From Pantoea alfalfae (GTDB lineage: Bacteria > Pseudomonadota > Gammaproteobacteria > Enterobacterales > Enterobacteriaceae): a stretch of 64,000 nucleotides of DNA. The stretch lies in NCBI RefSeq assembly GCF_019880205.1, contig NZ_CP082295.1, positions 1 through 64,000 on the forward strand. Reading direction: 5' to 3'. The position numbers were made by a program, and so were the translations under genes. A model generated the notes under the pieces. It did no database searches, was not told the DNA's origin, and worked only from the letters and a program-made list of their open reading frames with translations. Positions 47,277 through 56,592 of this stretch are shown piece by piece (position 1 is the first letter of the stretch; each line of letters starts with the position of its first letter).

Positions 47277-47825
47277 ATGAAATGCATTAATAAGCCCTGG
47301 TCCATACCGGGCTGCCGCGAGGCGGCATTAGCCGATCTTGCTGAGCAGCAGCGCCTTCGCCTCATTTCGCCCCGCAAGTGGTTCCGGGATGCTATTGAGG
47401 CCAGTACCGATCCGTCACTGCTGAACTATCGCCTGGTTGCGCAATGGATGGGCACAACGATACCCGACAGCCGCGCGCTGATTCTGGCCCTCAACAACAG
47501 CCTGTGCTTCGGGCTTTATCGTAATGGCCGACAAATCGGTTTTGCCCGGGTTGTAACTGACATGGCTGAAACCTGGGTAATCCGGAATCTGTTTATCTCG
47601 CCGGAGTATCGCTTTGTCGGGCTTGGATCCTGGCTGCTGCACTGCTGTCTTTCTCATCCTGGCACCAGAGGCTGCCGCCGTATTATTGCAATGGGTGAAC
47701 CCGTGCCGGATTTTTTTGAGCGAAACGGATTCATCGCCTTTCCCTCACTGCCTGGCGTCTGGGTGACGACTCTGCACGATAGGATTAATGATTCAATCTG
47801 CGCCAGAAGCGCCAGCAGGCATTAA
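47277..47825 (+). CDS. GNAT-family N-acetyltransferase
   Basis: Protein of 182 residues with a GNAT fold in its second half: FGLYRNGRQIGFARVV (beta strands), WVIRNLFISPEYRFVGLGSWLL with the acetyl-CoA loop RFVGLG, and a C-terminal FFERNGFIAFP. The N-terminal 60 residues are atypical. The target could be a small molecule or protein. It ends 118 bases before the OtsA-like gene on the same strand, so both may be in one transcript. No regulator is visible. Confidence 0.82.
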   Translation: MKCINKPWSIPGCREAALADLAEQQRLRLISPRKWFRDAIEASTDPSLLNYRLVAQWMGTTIPDSRALILALNNSLCFGLYRNGRQIGFARVVTDMAETWVIRNLFISPEYRFVGLGSWLLHCCLSHPGTRGCRRIIAMGEPVPDFFERNGFIAFPSLPGVWVTTLHDRINDSICARSASRH

Positions 47826-47943
47826 GCGGACAGGGCGCGCACTCATGAGCGGTTTTCTCCAGTTTATCCTCCGACCTCAGCTTAACAGCCGCAGGCTGCC
47901 AGGCTTGATCGCCTGTCCACAGCCTTCAATCAGGGAACACACC

Positions 47944-49368
47944 ATGTCAGGCCTTATCCTTGTTTCTCATAATCAATCGCAACGCTCGACGCTTACTGCA
48001 GTTTATGACGGGATACTCTCCCGGCTGGGCGGCCTCTGGATTAGCTGGAATGGTGAAAGCACGGTTATCTCTCAGGATGCGTCAAGAGCCGATGTTGCGA
48101 AGCAGCACGATCGGTATGAAACCGTGACCTTCCCCTATACGCCGGGCGAGCTTAATGAGGGATACCATAATTACATTCATAAAGGGCTATGGCCTGTTTT
48201 CCACCAGCGTCCGGACATGGCCCGTTTTTCCACCAATGGTTTTCAGGAATATAAAAACATTAATAAAGCCTATGCGCGGGCCATCTGTGAAAATGCCACA
48301 CCAGACGATGTTATCTGGATTCAGGATTATCACCTGCTGGGCTGTGCCCGCTACATCCGCGAAGAGGGCCTGCCCAATTCAGTCGGCATCTTTCTGCATC
48401 AGCCTTTCCCGGCTGGCAGAATGTTTGAAACCATACCCGAGTGGCGCTGGTTTACAGAGTCGCTGTTGTGTTGTGACCTGATTGGCTTTCAGACCGTGCA
48501 GGATATGAATAACTTCCTCGTCTGGCTGGAGAGCGAATTCCGGCTGGAATGGCTGGAAGCGCACAGCTTTCGCATTCATGGCCGGATCATCAACGTTGGT
48601 GTGTTCCCGGTCGGGATCGACCTCGACGATGTTGAGTCTCTGCGTGAGAGTAACAGCTGCGCCTATATGGAAATGCAGTGCCGCGAAAGTCTGCCCGAAA
48701 ATAGCGTATTGAGCGGCGGCCATCTTGATGAGAGTTCAGGACTGCCTTATCGAATCAGCACGCTGGAGGTGCTGCTGCGGAGGCATGATTGCTACCAGAA
48801 AAATATCACGCTGTTGCAGCTTGCGCCGCCGGCAGCCGGACACGCACATGATGCGTCACAACTCGGTCACGCTCTGGAAGCGCAATGTGGAGAACTCAAT
48901 GGTGTGCATGGCACCATGAACTGGTATCCGGTGAACTATCTGACTCACGCTTACAGCCGGGAAGAGCAGGCCGGTATCTATCGTGCCTCACGCGTTGCGC
49001 TGGTTACGCCGCTCATGGCGGGCATGAGCCTGATGGCCAAAATGTACGTCGCGCTGCAGGACCCGAAAAATCCAGGGGTACTTATCCTGTCGCAGTTTGC
49101 CGGTGCCGCCGGGCAGATGGAAGGTGCCATCATCGTCAATCCTTATGATCCTGATGCCATGGCCAGTGCGGTCCATCGCGCCCTGCAGATGCCGTTACAC
49201 GAACGGCGCTGTCAGCACGCCCGTCTGATGAAAGGCCTGCATATGCACAACAGCCATCACTGGGCTGCGTCATTTTTGCGGATGCTGAACAACGTGCCTG
49301 CTGACCCGGAAGCGTTGCCGCCGCCCGCGGCTTTTCCACGACTGAGTAGTAGCCGCGCGAGGTACTGA
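47944..49368 (+). CDS. OtsA-like GT20 protein, predicted catalytically dead
   Basis: Protein of 474 residues that aligns with E. coli trehalose-6-phosphate synthase (OtsA, 474) along its whole length: GLWPVFHQR, WIQDYHLLG, FLHQPFP, PGVLILSQFAGAA and IIVNPYD are all present. Key donor-site residues are changed. The N-terminal NRI (Arg9) reads HNQ, R262 and K267 of VERLDYSKG are His260 and Ser265, and D361 and E369 of the RDGMN/KEY block are Ala359 and Met367. Tyr74, Trp83, Asp128 and His152 on the acceptor side remain. It is therefore probably a pseudoenzyme, perhaps regulatory. The start at 47944 has AGGGAA upstream. No otsB is present. Confidence 0.85.
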   Translation: MSGLILVSHNQSQRSTLTAVYDGILSRLGGLWISWNGESTVISQDASRADVAKQHDRYETVTFPYTPGELNEGYHNYIHKGLWPVFHQRPDMARFSTNGFQEYKNINKAYARAICENATPDDVIWIQDYHLLGCARYIREEGLPNSVGIFLHQPFPAGRMFETIPEWRWFTESLLCCDLIGFQTVQDMNNFLVWLESEFRLEWLEAHSFRIHGRIINVGVFPVGIDLDDVESLRESNSCAYMEMQCRESLPENSVLSGGHLDESSGLPYRISTLEVLLRRHDCYQKNITLLQLAPPAAGHAHDASQLGHALEAQCGELNGVHGTMNWYPVNYLTHAYSREEQAGIYRASRVALVTPLMAGMSLMAKMYVALQDPKNPGVLILSQFAGAAGQMEGAIIVNPYDPDAMASAVHRALQMPLHERRCQHARLMKGLHMHNSHHWAASFLRMLNNVPADPEALPPPAAFPRLSSSRARY

Positions 49369-49634
49369 GTTGTCAGATTTCATAAAAACCAGCACTTCAG
49401 TAACCCGATCTTCGGACGTCAAAAAGTGAGCGTCACCGATGACAGCCAAAAGGTGATGTCCTTAGAACTTTTCCTGAAATAAAAGTGACCTGTTTTGTTA
49501 GTCCGTTTCAGGCAAGGTTCCTCATCGCAATGCGATGCAGGAACGGCATTTTGCTCAGCATCTTCAGGCGGACATCCGTGTCGCAGATTGCAAAGCAAAT
49601 TAGAGAAATGTGTGGTTTCAGACAATTTACGCGG

Positions 49635-50846
49635 CTACGACTTCCCTGAACCGCCTCTGACGCCAGGCCTGAAGGCGTGCTTTTTCGCACGCCAGGCGAT
49701 GACAAACGCAACAGCCATAAAGGCCAGAAGCGCCCAGGGGAATGACTCAGCACCGGCATTATTGAGCAGCAGCCCGCCAACGACCCCGCCGCTGGCAATG
49801 GCCAGATTCCATGCGGTAGTCACCATCGCCTGAACGACATCGACATAATTGCCCGCCGAGTCGGCAGCGGCCGTCTGCATCTGAGTTGACGCGCCGCCAA
49901 ACGACCATCCCCAGACGATGACGGCCAGAAAGACGAGAACCTGTTGCCGCATGCCTGCGGCGAGCACCACAGAGACAACCGCCAGGGCCGCAAGGCTGAG
50001 CAGAACCAGATTGCGCAGATAGCGATCTACCAGCATTCCGGTAATCCAGATGCCGATAAGTGCCGCAATGCCAAAAACCAGCAGGATAAGTCCGACGTTT
50101 GCAGCCAGTCCCGACAGCTGCAGGAACGGGCCAATAAAGGTGTAAAGAATGTTGTGTGCCGTCATCCACAGAAAGATAACCGCCAGAACGGGTGTGACGC
50201 CGGGCATCAGGAAAACGTTCCACACAGGGAGGCCACGGCCTGACTGCTGCCCCGGCAGATCAGGAACCACGATCCATGTCCAGATGAACAGAATCACGGC
50301 CAGGGCTGCCATGATCCCAAAGGGCACTCTCCATCCTATCAGGCTGCCCAGCCATGCGCCTGCCGGCGTACCTAGCGACAGAGCCACCGGTATGCCAACC
50401 ATAGCAATAGCCAGTGCGCGACCCTGTAACGCAGCAGGAACGAGGCGGCGTGCATAGCCTGCCAGGATCCCCCATGCCAGTCCGGCTGCCACACCCGACA
50501 TAAAACGGGCCGCCATCGTCAGCCAGTAACTGGACGAAAGGGTGGTCATGGTATTGAAAATCAGAAAGGTGCCGACGGCAAGCAGCAGAACTTTTTTACG
50601 CCGCCATGCACCGGTCAGCACCGTTAACGGGATCGCCGCAAGCAGCGATCCCAGCGCATAAATACTGACCAGCTGGCCCGCCATCACCTGAGTAACACCC
50701 AGGCCTTCGCCGATTTCCGGAAGAAGACCTGCCGGTAGTGTCTCTGTCAGGATGGCAATAAAGCCCGTCATGGCAAAGGCCAGCAGGGAAGCCAGAGGCA
50801 GACCCCGCTGGGGGGTGGTTTCATGGAATTCTGAAGTGGTGTGCAC
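49635..50846 (-). CDS. MFS transporter (DHA1 efflux type)
   Basis: Major-facilitator exporter of 403 residues with about twelve hydrophobic segments, of the PbuE/AraJ/Bcr-like DHA1 group (FIAILTETLPAGLLPEIGEGLGV near the start; RFMSGVAAGLAWG is the motif-C-like helix). It begins with GTG at 50846, preceded by AAGGGG. It is divergent from a TetR regulator, with two near-identical operator-like repeats between them, the standard arrangement for a repressor-controlled pump. Substrate unknown. Confidence 0.87.
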   Translation of the reverse strand: MHTTSEFHETTPQRGLPLASLLAFAMTGFIAILTETLPAGLLPEIGEGLGVTQVMAGQLVSIYALGSLLAAIPLTVLTGAWRRKKVLLLAVGTFLIFNTMTTLSSSYWLTMAARFMSGVAAGLAWGILAGYARRLVPAALQGRALAIAMVGIPVALSLGTPAGAWLGSLIGWRVPFGIMAALAVILFIWTWIVVPDLPGQQSGRGLPVWNVFLMPGVTPVLAVIFLWMTAHNILYTFIGPFLQLSGLAANVGLILLVFGIAALIGIWITGMLVDRYLRNLVLLSLAALAVVSVVLAAGMRQQVLVFLAVIVWGWSFGGASTQMQTAAADSAGNYVDVVQAMVTTAWNLAIASGGVVGGLLLNNAGAESFPWALLAFMAVAFVIAWRAKKHAFRPGVRGGSGKS

Positions 50847-50908
50847 GTGAGCCCCTTTTTAAATCGTTGATAGCGTGAAAACCCTTGTGGCAAAAAATTT
50901 TCTGATTA

Positions 50909-50982
50909 ATGTATCGATTGGTATATATCTGAAGCTATAGGCCGGCCTGAGCCTTGTCAAGCACATATGTATCGATTAGTAT
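50909..50982. promoter_or_regulatory. two TetR operator-like repeats
   Basis: ATGTATCGATTGGTAT (50909-50924) and ATGTATCGATTAGTAT (50967-50982) match at 15 of 16 bases in direct orientation. One is nearer each divergent gene, so they probably bind the TetR protein at 51014. Confidence 0.6.
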
Positions 50983-51013
50983 TTAAATCTGACAGGTAAA
51001 AACAGGAGCGGAT

Positions 51014-51634
51014 ATGGCTCAGATGGGACGTCCACGGACATTTGATCGTGATGAGGCAATTCGTCAGGCGATGACCCTTTTCTGGCAGTATGGCTACGAG
51101 TCCACCTCGCTTGCCATGCTTAAGTCGAACCTTGGTAACGGTATTACCGCACCGAGTTTTTACGCTGCGTTTGGATCAAAAGAGGCGCTGTTTGAGGAGG
51201 TGGTTGAATGCTATGCGTCGACTTACGGCCAGGTTAACGATTGCCTGTGGGATGACACGTTTGAGCCTCGCGAAGCTGTCGAACTGGCATTGCGCCGTTC
51301 GGCAAAAATGCAGACAGAACCGGGGCATCCCAGCGGCTGCCTGATTGCGCTGTCCGTGAATACCTGTTCACCCGCTAATGATCACATCCGTGAAATTCTG
51401 ACTGTGCAGCGCGAACGGACAAGGGCGGGATTTTTGCGATGTGTCACGAGAGCGAAAGAGGCGGGACAGCTGGCTGCCAGTACAGACGTGCGGGCGCTGG
51501 CGGTAACGCTCCACAGTTTTGAACTCGGCCTGTCAACGGAAGCCCGGGATGGGGCAAGCGGTAAAGAACTGGATGCGGCGGTATCCGCCGTGATGAAAGT
51601 CTGGGATGCGAATATCTCTGATGCTAAGAATTGA
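51014..51634 (+). CDS. TetR-family regulator
   Basis: TetR-type repressor of 206 residues. The helix-turn-helix is at about 10-55 (FDRDEAIRQAMTLFWQYGYESTSLAMLKSNLG), followed by PSFYAAFGSKEALFEEVV, typical of the YezE/AcrR-like subgroup with TetR_C_16-type effector domains (SGCLIALSVNTCS). Probably represses the divergent MFS gene and itself via the repeats at 50909-50982. CAGGAGCG lies just before the ATG. Confidence 0.9.
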   Translation: MAQMGRPRTFDRDEAIRQAMTLFWQYGYESTSLAMLKSNLGNGITAPSFYAAFGSKEALFEEVVECYASTYGQVNDCLWDDTFEPREAVELALRRSAKMQTEPGHPSGCLIALSVNTCSPANDHIREILTVQRERTRAGFLRCVTRAKEAGQLAASTDVRALAVTLHSFELGLSTEARDGASGKELDAAVSAVMKVWDANISDAKN

Positions 51635-51688
51635 TGAGTAAGATCGTTTTTAGCACGCAGCACGCGTGTAAAAGGTGCAGCTATACAG

Positions 51689-51990
51689 ATGCGTAAAGCC
51701 GTTTCCCCCATCGACTTGATCTCCACTTCATTCCGATTATCGGCTATCTCAATGACCTGATCATCGAACCATCAGGCATCATGCTGGTGGTGCATCTCAT
51801 TCCAGCCGAAGTCACGCATGAGCATCGGGAAAGCGCAGTGCAGGCCAGCAGAGGTCCTGTCAGTCGCATAACGGCGGGAGTATTTATCGTGATTTGGATA
51901 ATTTGCGGCATCTTGCTGGTCAGCAGCGGATACGATTTTATGCCGCTAATCAGTCAGGCCATTGCAGAGATTAAGGCATGTTTTTTCTAA
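51689..51990 (+). pseudogene. DUF1232 (YkvA-like) membrane protein, broken
   Basis: Frame one reads KAVSPIDLI; after the loss of one base near 51722-51726 the sequence continues in another frame as FIPIIGYLNDLIIEPSGIMLVVHLIPAEV, then a hydrophobic helix near the end (IVIWIICGILLV). Together these are the SPxDLIPDFIPxxGxxDD core of DUF1232 proteins. The normal N-terminus is also missing. The 3' end overlaps the convergent sigma-54 activator gene by 20 bases. Confidence 0.7.
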
Positions 51991-53971
51991 AAGCACGGTA
52001 ATCGATTTCCCAGCCATTCAGTTTGTTGTATAACGCTGTTCGTGAAATGCCCAGCAACTGGGCCGACTGACGCAGATTCCCGTGTTGATCACTTACAACC
52101 TGTAAAATATGCATACGCTCAAGATTTTGCAGTGAGGATGGCATATCTTCGGACACATCACTGGGTAAATTCTCCTGCAGCGATTCCGGCAAATCGGATC
52201 GGGTAATTTCAAATCCTTCACTCAGGTTAACGACACGCTCAATAACATTTTCGAGTTCGCGCACATTTCCAGGCCAATCCCAGGATTGCAGACATGTCAT
52301 TGCCTCGGGCGCGACCACCGGTGGAATACGCTTCAGACGCGTGCAGAGTGCCTGAATGAAAATGTTCACCAGTTCCGGAATGTCTTCACGACGATCGCGC
52401 AATGGTGGGATTTCCAGTGAAATCACATTCAGACGATAATAGAGATCGCGCCGGAACGCGTTTTTCTCTACGGCTTCAGGTAAGTTGCAGTGGGTTGCTA
52501 CGATAATGCGCACATTAACTTTCACCGGCTGCGCAGCGCCAATACGCAGCACTTCGCTCTCCTGTAAAACACGCAATAAGCTGGTTTGCGCTTCAAGTGG
52601 CATCTCACCAATCTCATCCAAAAAAAGGGTTCCGCCGTCAGCCAGTTCAAATTTGCCCGGTGAACCGCCACGACGTGAACCGGTAAAGGCGCCATCGGCA
52701 TAGCCAAACAGCTCGCTTTGCACCAGATCACGCGGGAGTGCGCCGCAGTTCAGAGCGATAAAGGCTTCCTGATGGCGTGGACTCGCATTATGAATGGCCT
52801 GAGCAAACAACTCTTTACCGGTGCCGCTTTCGCCGCTGAGCAGCACTGTGCTGTCGGTACGGCTGCTGACGCGTGCCTTATGGATCGCCTGCTGCAGGCG
52901 TGATGAGTGGCCGCGGATCATTTCAAACGTGTAACTGGCGTTCACACCCATTACACGTCGTGTAATCGCGCGGATACGCTGATTTTCACGCAGTGACAGC
53001 ACGCGTCCGCCATCCGGAGCGGGCATTAACGATATCAGGCAGGAGAGGGGAGCGAGGCCTGCTGGCCTGAACTGCAGCTCAAGGTCATTACAGAAAGGCA
53101 TGGTCAGCAGCGATCCGGCCTGCGGTCGCAGCAGTTCATCAATCGGAGTATCGCGTGGTTCCAGCCCGCTGAAAATCTGGCGCGCATAGCGGTTAAGCGT
53201 TTTGATGCGTCCCTGTTTATCACAGACAATAACGCCTTCATTCAGCGTCTCCAGAATAGACTGTTGTTCAGCCAGCAGGCGTCGTAACATCAGTTGCTGC
53301 CCGACAGCTTCCGCCGCCGCCTGAACCGTACCCAGCGTGTGGGCGTTAAAATTATCCGGCGTGGCGGTCAGGGTCAGCACACCAATCAACTCTCCATTTT
53401 CATTGCGGACCGGTGCCGCAGCGCACTGTCGGCGACGTTTGCGCAGATCAAACTTCCAGTTCTCACCGCTCAGCACGTACACCAGCCGCTGTTCAATGAG
53501 GCAGCGCGCGGTACAGTTAGTGCCCAATACCTCTTCACGCAGAATACTGCCGACCGGTGTCAGGTCGGCCCCGCAAAAATGGAGCGTTACCCCCTGTGCG
53601 TCGGTGAGGTTAATGTGCCCATCCGGATTATAGGCGAGCAAATTTTCCATGATGTTGCGCGCAACAAGAATCAGTTCTGCATTGTTTTCGAGAATTGCCG
53701 TCAGCTCACTGGCTGGCGGGGCGCTATAGATAAAGCAGTGCGGATCGATAGCGTACTGCTGCGAACGCTGCCAGGAATGCAGAATAGTTTGTCGCAGCGC
53801 AGGTGGCTGTTCGCCTTGAATGAAACGCTGCCAGCTCTGCCATAACAGCGCATCCCAGCCGTCAGCGTCTTCCCTGTCCGGCAGGCTGAAAATTGCTTCG
53901 CTCTCATCGCGTAATAACAGTTGCTGACTCACACGCCACCTCACGGGATCAAATGCCCATTTTATGGACAT
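51971..53971 (-). CDS. sigma-54-dependent activator (AcoR/DhaR type)
   Basis: Enhancer-binding protein of 666 residues. N-terminal GAF-type sensor (about 75-230), PAS-like region (about 235-330), central AAA+ domain with Walker A GESGTGKE at 380-387, a sigma-54 contact loop GAFTGS, LFLDEIGEMP (Walker B) and an R-finger block. C-terminal Fis-type helix-turn-helix (SAQLLGISRTALYNKL). The GAFTGA loop has Ser for the last Ala, a tolerated change. The start MSIKWAFD at 53971 is preferred. Divergent from the polyol operon and its -24/-12 promoter, which it surely activates; the ligand is probably a polyol or its metabolite. Confidence 0.92.
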   Translation of the reverse strand: MSIKWAFDPVRWRVSQQLLLRDESEAIFSLPDREDADGWDALLWQSWQRFIQGEQPPALRQTILHSWQRSQQYAIDPHCFIYSAPPASELTAILENNAELILVARNIMENLLAYNPDGHINLTDAQGVTLHFCGADLTPVGSILREEVLGTNCTARCLIEQRLVYVLSGENWKFDLRKRRRQCAAAPVRNENGELIGVLTLTATPDNFNAHTLGTVQAAAEAVGQQLMLRRLLAEQQSILETLNEGVIVCDKQGRIKTLNRYARQIFSGLEPRDTPIDELLRPQAGSLLTMPFCNDLELQFRPAGLAPLSCLISLMPAPDGGRVLSLRENQRIRAITRRVMGVNASYTFEMIRGHSSRLQQAIHKARVSSRTDSTVLLSGESGTGKELFAQAIHNASPRHQEAFIALNCGALPRDLVQSELFGYADGAFTGSRRGGSPGKFELADGGTLFLDEIGEMPLEAQTSLLRVLQESEVLRIGAAQPVKVNVRIIVATHCNLPEAVEKNAFRRDLYYRLNVISLEIPPLRDRREDIPELVNIFIQALCTRLKRIPPVVAPEAMTCLQSWDWPGNVRELENVIERVVNLSEGFEITRSDLPESLQENLPSDVSEDMPSSLQNLERMHILQVVSDQHGNLRQSAQLLGISRTALYNKLNGWEIDYRAFRKNMP

Positions 53972-53999
53972 GTTAAGTTGACATGTAAATTTTGTTGCC

Positions 54000-54037
54000 A
54001 ATTTGTGAGGTGGGGCTGTGGCAGCGCTCACAAAATT
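54000..54037. promoter_or_regulatory. enhancer-like inverted repeat (candidate activator site)
   Basis: AATTTGTGAG (54000-54009) and CTCACAAAATT (54027-54037) are inverted, with one extra A in the right arm and 17 bases between. Too widely spaced for a CRP site, but placed just before the sigma-54 promoter, so it may bind the divergent activator. A further pair of ACATGT motifs lies at about 53968-53986. Confidence 0.5.
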
Positions 54038-54051
54038 TCCCGGATTTCGGT

Positions 54052-54067
54052 TGGCATCACCTTTGCA
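54052..54067 (+). promoter_or_regulatory. sigma-54 (-24/-12) promoter
   Basis: TGGCAT-N5-TTGCA with GG and GC ten bases apart, matching the RpoN consensus almost perfectly. The start of transcription would be near 54079, about 40 bases before the transporter ATG. Confidence 0.9.
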
Positions 54068-54117
54068 ACTGTGGATGCAGTTACCTGAACCAAACAAGCG
54101 AAGGGAAATAAGTTGTT

Positions 54118-55566
54118 ATGTGCAAACATAATTTACGGCTGATTCTGTTTATCTGCGCCATTGCTTCACTCAGTGGCGTCATTCTGGGTTATGACGCTTC
54201 CGTTATCTCCGGCGTTATCGAGCCGCTGACAGAACATCGGTACTTAACCCCGTGGGAGAGTGGCTGGGCAGTATCGAATGTCATTACTGGCTGCATCGTT
54301 GGCGCATGGGGCGTGGGCTTCATTTCAGATCGTATTGGCCGCAAATCAACACTGATCCTCACCGCCATACTTTTTTTGCTCTTCGCAGTAGGTGCTACGC
54401 TGGCGAGTTCTCTGACCGGGTTTGTTCTCTGGCGGCTGACAGGTGGGCTGGCAGTCGGGATGGCATCAGCGATTACGCCGCTTTATATCGCGGAGGTTTC
54501 ACCGAAAGACTGGCGGGGCCGCATGCTCGGCCTGCAGCAGATGCTGATGGTCGGTGGACAGGTAACGGTCTATATCGTGAATTACCTGATTGCACGCGGT
54601 ATGCCGCATCAGTGGATTGTCAGTGAAGGCTGGCGCTGGATGCTGGCCTCCGGCGTGGTGCCCTGTGCGCTATTCCTGCTGCTGGTGCCATTTATGCCGG
54701 AGTCGCCGCGCTGGCTGGCGCTGAACGGTAAAAAAGATCGCGCCCTCGACGTGCTGACCCGTCTTTCAAATGCCCGGCACGCCGGGCGACTGTTACAGGA
54801 GATCCTGACGTCACATCAGCATGACAACGCCCGGGCCAGCCAGCCCGGCATTCTGCGGGATGCACGGGCACGCTATATCCTGCTGATTGGCTGTGCCATT
54901 GCCATTTTGCAGCAGATCTCCGGTATCAACATCCTGCTCTATTACGCGCCGTCACTCTTACAAAACATCACCGGCAGTACCCAGTCTTCCCTGTTTCACA
55001 GCATTTTCCCTGGACTTGCGCTGCTGGCTGGTGTGGCCGTTTGTCTGAGTACCATCGATCGTCTGGGCCGGACGCTGCTGCTGCGCTGGGGGGCACTGGG
55101 ATGTGTGCTCTCTATGGTCTTCACCGCCTGGGCATTTATCGCCGATGCTGGAGGGATGTTGCCAGTGATGGGGCTGTTAGCCTTTGTGCTGATATTTGGC
55201 CTTTCCTGGAGCCTGGGTGCCTGGCTGTTGATCTCTGAAATCTTTCCTAATCGTATCCGCGCCGTAGCGATGGGCTTTGCGTTTGCCTCAATGTACGTCG
55301 CGAATTTTATCGTTACGCAAAGCTTCCCGATGATGAACCGCAGCCGGGTGCTGATGGAACACTTTCATGGTGCCTTCCCGCTGATGCTGTGTGCGGTGGG
55401 ATGCCTTATCGCGTTCTGGTTTGTCCGTCGTTTTTTACCGGAAACCCGCGGCGTTTCGCTTGAGCATATTGAGCCGCTGATGCTCTCCAAATCCCGTCGT
55501 TTCGCCGCTGATGCGCAACCATCTCATCAACACCCGTCCTCGCCCGCCTGGGCTAAAGCGAAATAA
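54118..55566 (+). CDS. MFS sugar/polyol:H+ symporter
   Basis: Inner-membrane sugar porter of 482 residues with twelve predicted segments. Family motifs: SDRIGRKSTL after TM2, PLYIAEVSPKDWRGR, PFMPESPRWLALNGK, QQISGINILLYYAP, and PETRGVSLEHIE. It resembles XylE/IolT-type carriers for xylose, galactose or myo-inositol. First gene of the sigma-54 operon; the dehydrogenase follows 12 bases later. Because the next genes look like inositol or related polyol oxidation, a cyclitol or polyol substrate is likely. Confidence 0.9.
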   Translation: MCKHNLRLILFICAIASLSGVILGYDASVISGVIEPLTEHRYLTPWESGWAVSNVITGCIVGAWGVGFISDRIGRKSTLILTAILFLLFAVGATLASSLTGFVLWRLTGGLAVGMASAITPLYIAEVSPKDWRGRMLGLQQMLMVGGQVTVYIVNYLIARGMPHQWIVSEGWRWMLASGVVPCALFLLLVPFMPESPRWLALNGKKDRALDVLTRLSNARHAGRLLQEILTSHQHDNARASQPGILRDARARYILLIGCAIAILQQISGINILLYYAPSLLQNITGSTQSSLFHSIFPGLALLAGVAVCLSTIDRLGRTLLLRWGALGCVLSMVFTAWAFIADAGGMLPVMGLLAFVLIFGLSWSLGAWLLISEIFPNRIRAVAMGFAFASMYVANFIVTQSFPMMNRSRVLMEHFHGAFPLMLCAVGCLIAFWFVRRFLPETRGVSLEHIEPLMLSKSRRFAADAQPSHQHPSSPAWAKAK

Positions 55567-55578
55567 TAAGGAGTTTTT

Positions 55579-56592
55579 ATGAACCATCAAACAGTGCGTG
55601 TGGGTTTAATTGGCGCAGGCCGCATGGGCAGTTTTCATGCCGAAAATCTGGCCTGGCGCGTGCCTGGCGCCACCCTGGCAGCCGTGGCCGATCCGTTTCC
55701 TGGCGCGGCGGAAAAGCTCGCCAGCCGGCTTGGGGTCAGCAAAGCGTACAGCGATCTGCATGCGCTGCTGCAGGATGATGAAATTGACGCTATCGCGATT
55801 GCGGCTCCTGCCCGGACACATACAGAGTGGGTGATCGCGGCGGCTAATGCCGGCAAACATGTGTTCTGTGAAAAGCCAATGGCAGTGACGCTGGAGGAGG
55901 CCGATCGCGCTATCGCGGCGGCAAAACAGGCCGGCGTGGTGTTACAGGTAGGCTTTAATCGCCGCTTTGATTCCGGCTTTGCTGCGGCGATTGCGGCGGT
56001 GAAAAACGGCGAGAATGGTACGACGCAGCTCAGCCGATCGGTAACCCGTGACCCGGGCCTGAACGATCCCGCCCCGATTCCGCAGTGGACAATTTTCCTT
56101 GAAACCCTCATTCACGATTTTGACACCCTGCTGCACTTCAATCACGGCGCGAAGCCGGTTGAAGTCTATGCGCTGGCCGATGCACTGGTGCGGCCAGACT
56201 TTAAAGATAAAGGCCTGCTGGATACCTCGGTTGTCACTATTCGCTTCGACAACGGCGCCATCGCGATTGCTGAGGCAAACTTTCAGGCGGTGTACGGCTA
56301 CGACGTGCGTGGCGAGGTCTTCGGCAGCAAAGGCATGCTTCAGGCGGGCCACATCAATGCCAATCACTGCGTGCGTTATACCGCCAGCGGAATTTCGGTC
56401 GATACGTCAAGACTGGATTCAGATCTGCTGCGCGAAGCGTACGTGGCAGAAATGAGTGAGTTTGCTCACTGTATCCGCAGCGGTGAAACGCCCCGCGCCA
56501 CCGGCGAAGACGCGCGAAACGCGCTGGAAATCGCGCTGGCCTGTATCGAATCTGTGCAGCGCAACCTGCCGGTTAAGCTGGGAGCTCGCTGA
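55579..56592 (+). CDS. Gfo/Idh/MocA dehydrogenase (inositol 2-dehydrogenase-like)
   Basis: NAD(P)-dependent oxidoreductase of 337 residues, the length of IolG. N-terminal Rossmann GLIGAGRMGSFHAENL, the cofactor-site EKP motif (FCEKPMAVTLEEAD) and the catalytic HDFD in ETLIHDFDTLLHF (Asp/His/Lys catalytic set typical of inositol dehydrogenases). AAGGAG precedes the ATG. It overlaps the next gene by one base. Probable reaction: oxidation of myo-inositol or another cyclitol/sugar; the exact substrate cannot be told from the sequence. Confidence 0.88.
   Translation: MNHQTVRVGLIGAGRMGSFHAENLAWRVPGATLAAVADPFPGAAEKLASRLGVSKAYSDLHALLQDDEIDAIAIAAPARTHTEWVIAAANAGKHVFCEKPMAVTLEEADRAIAAAKQAGVVLQVGFNRRFDSGFAAAIAAVKNGENGTTQLSRSVTRDPGLNDPAPIPQWTIFLETLIHDFDTLLHFNHGAKPVEVYALADALVRPDFKDKGLLDTSVVTIRFDNGAIAIAEANFQAVYGYDVRGEVFGSKGMLQAGHINANHCVRYTASGISVDTSRLDSDLLREAYVAEMSEFAHCIRSGETPRATGEDARNALEIALACIESVQRNLPVKLGAR

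Noticed and set aside
54000..54037. CRP site before the polyol operon
   Set aside because: TGTGA and TCACA half-sites are separated by 19 bases instead of six, so it does not fit CRP. Listed as a possible activator site instead.
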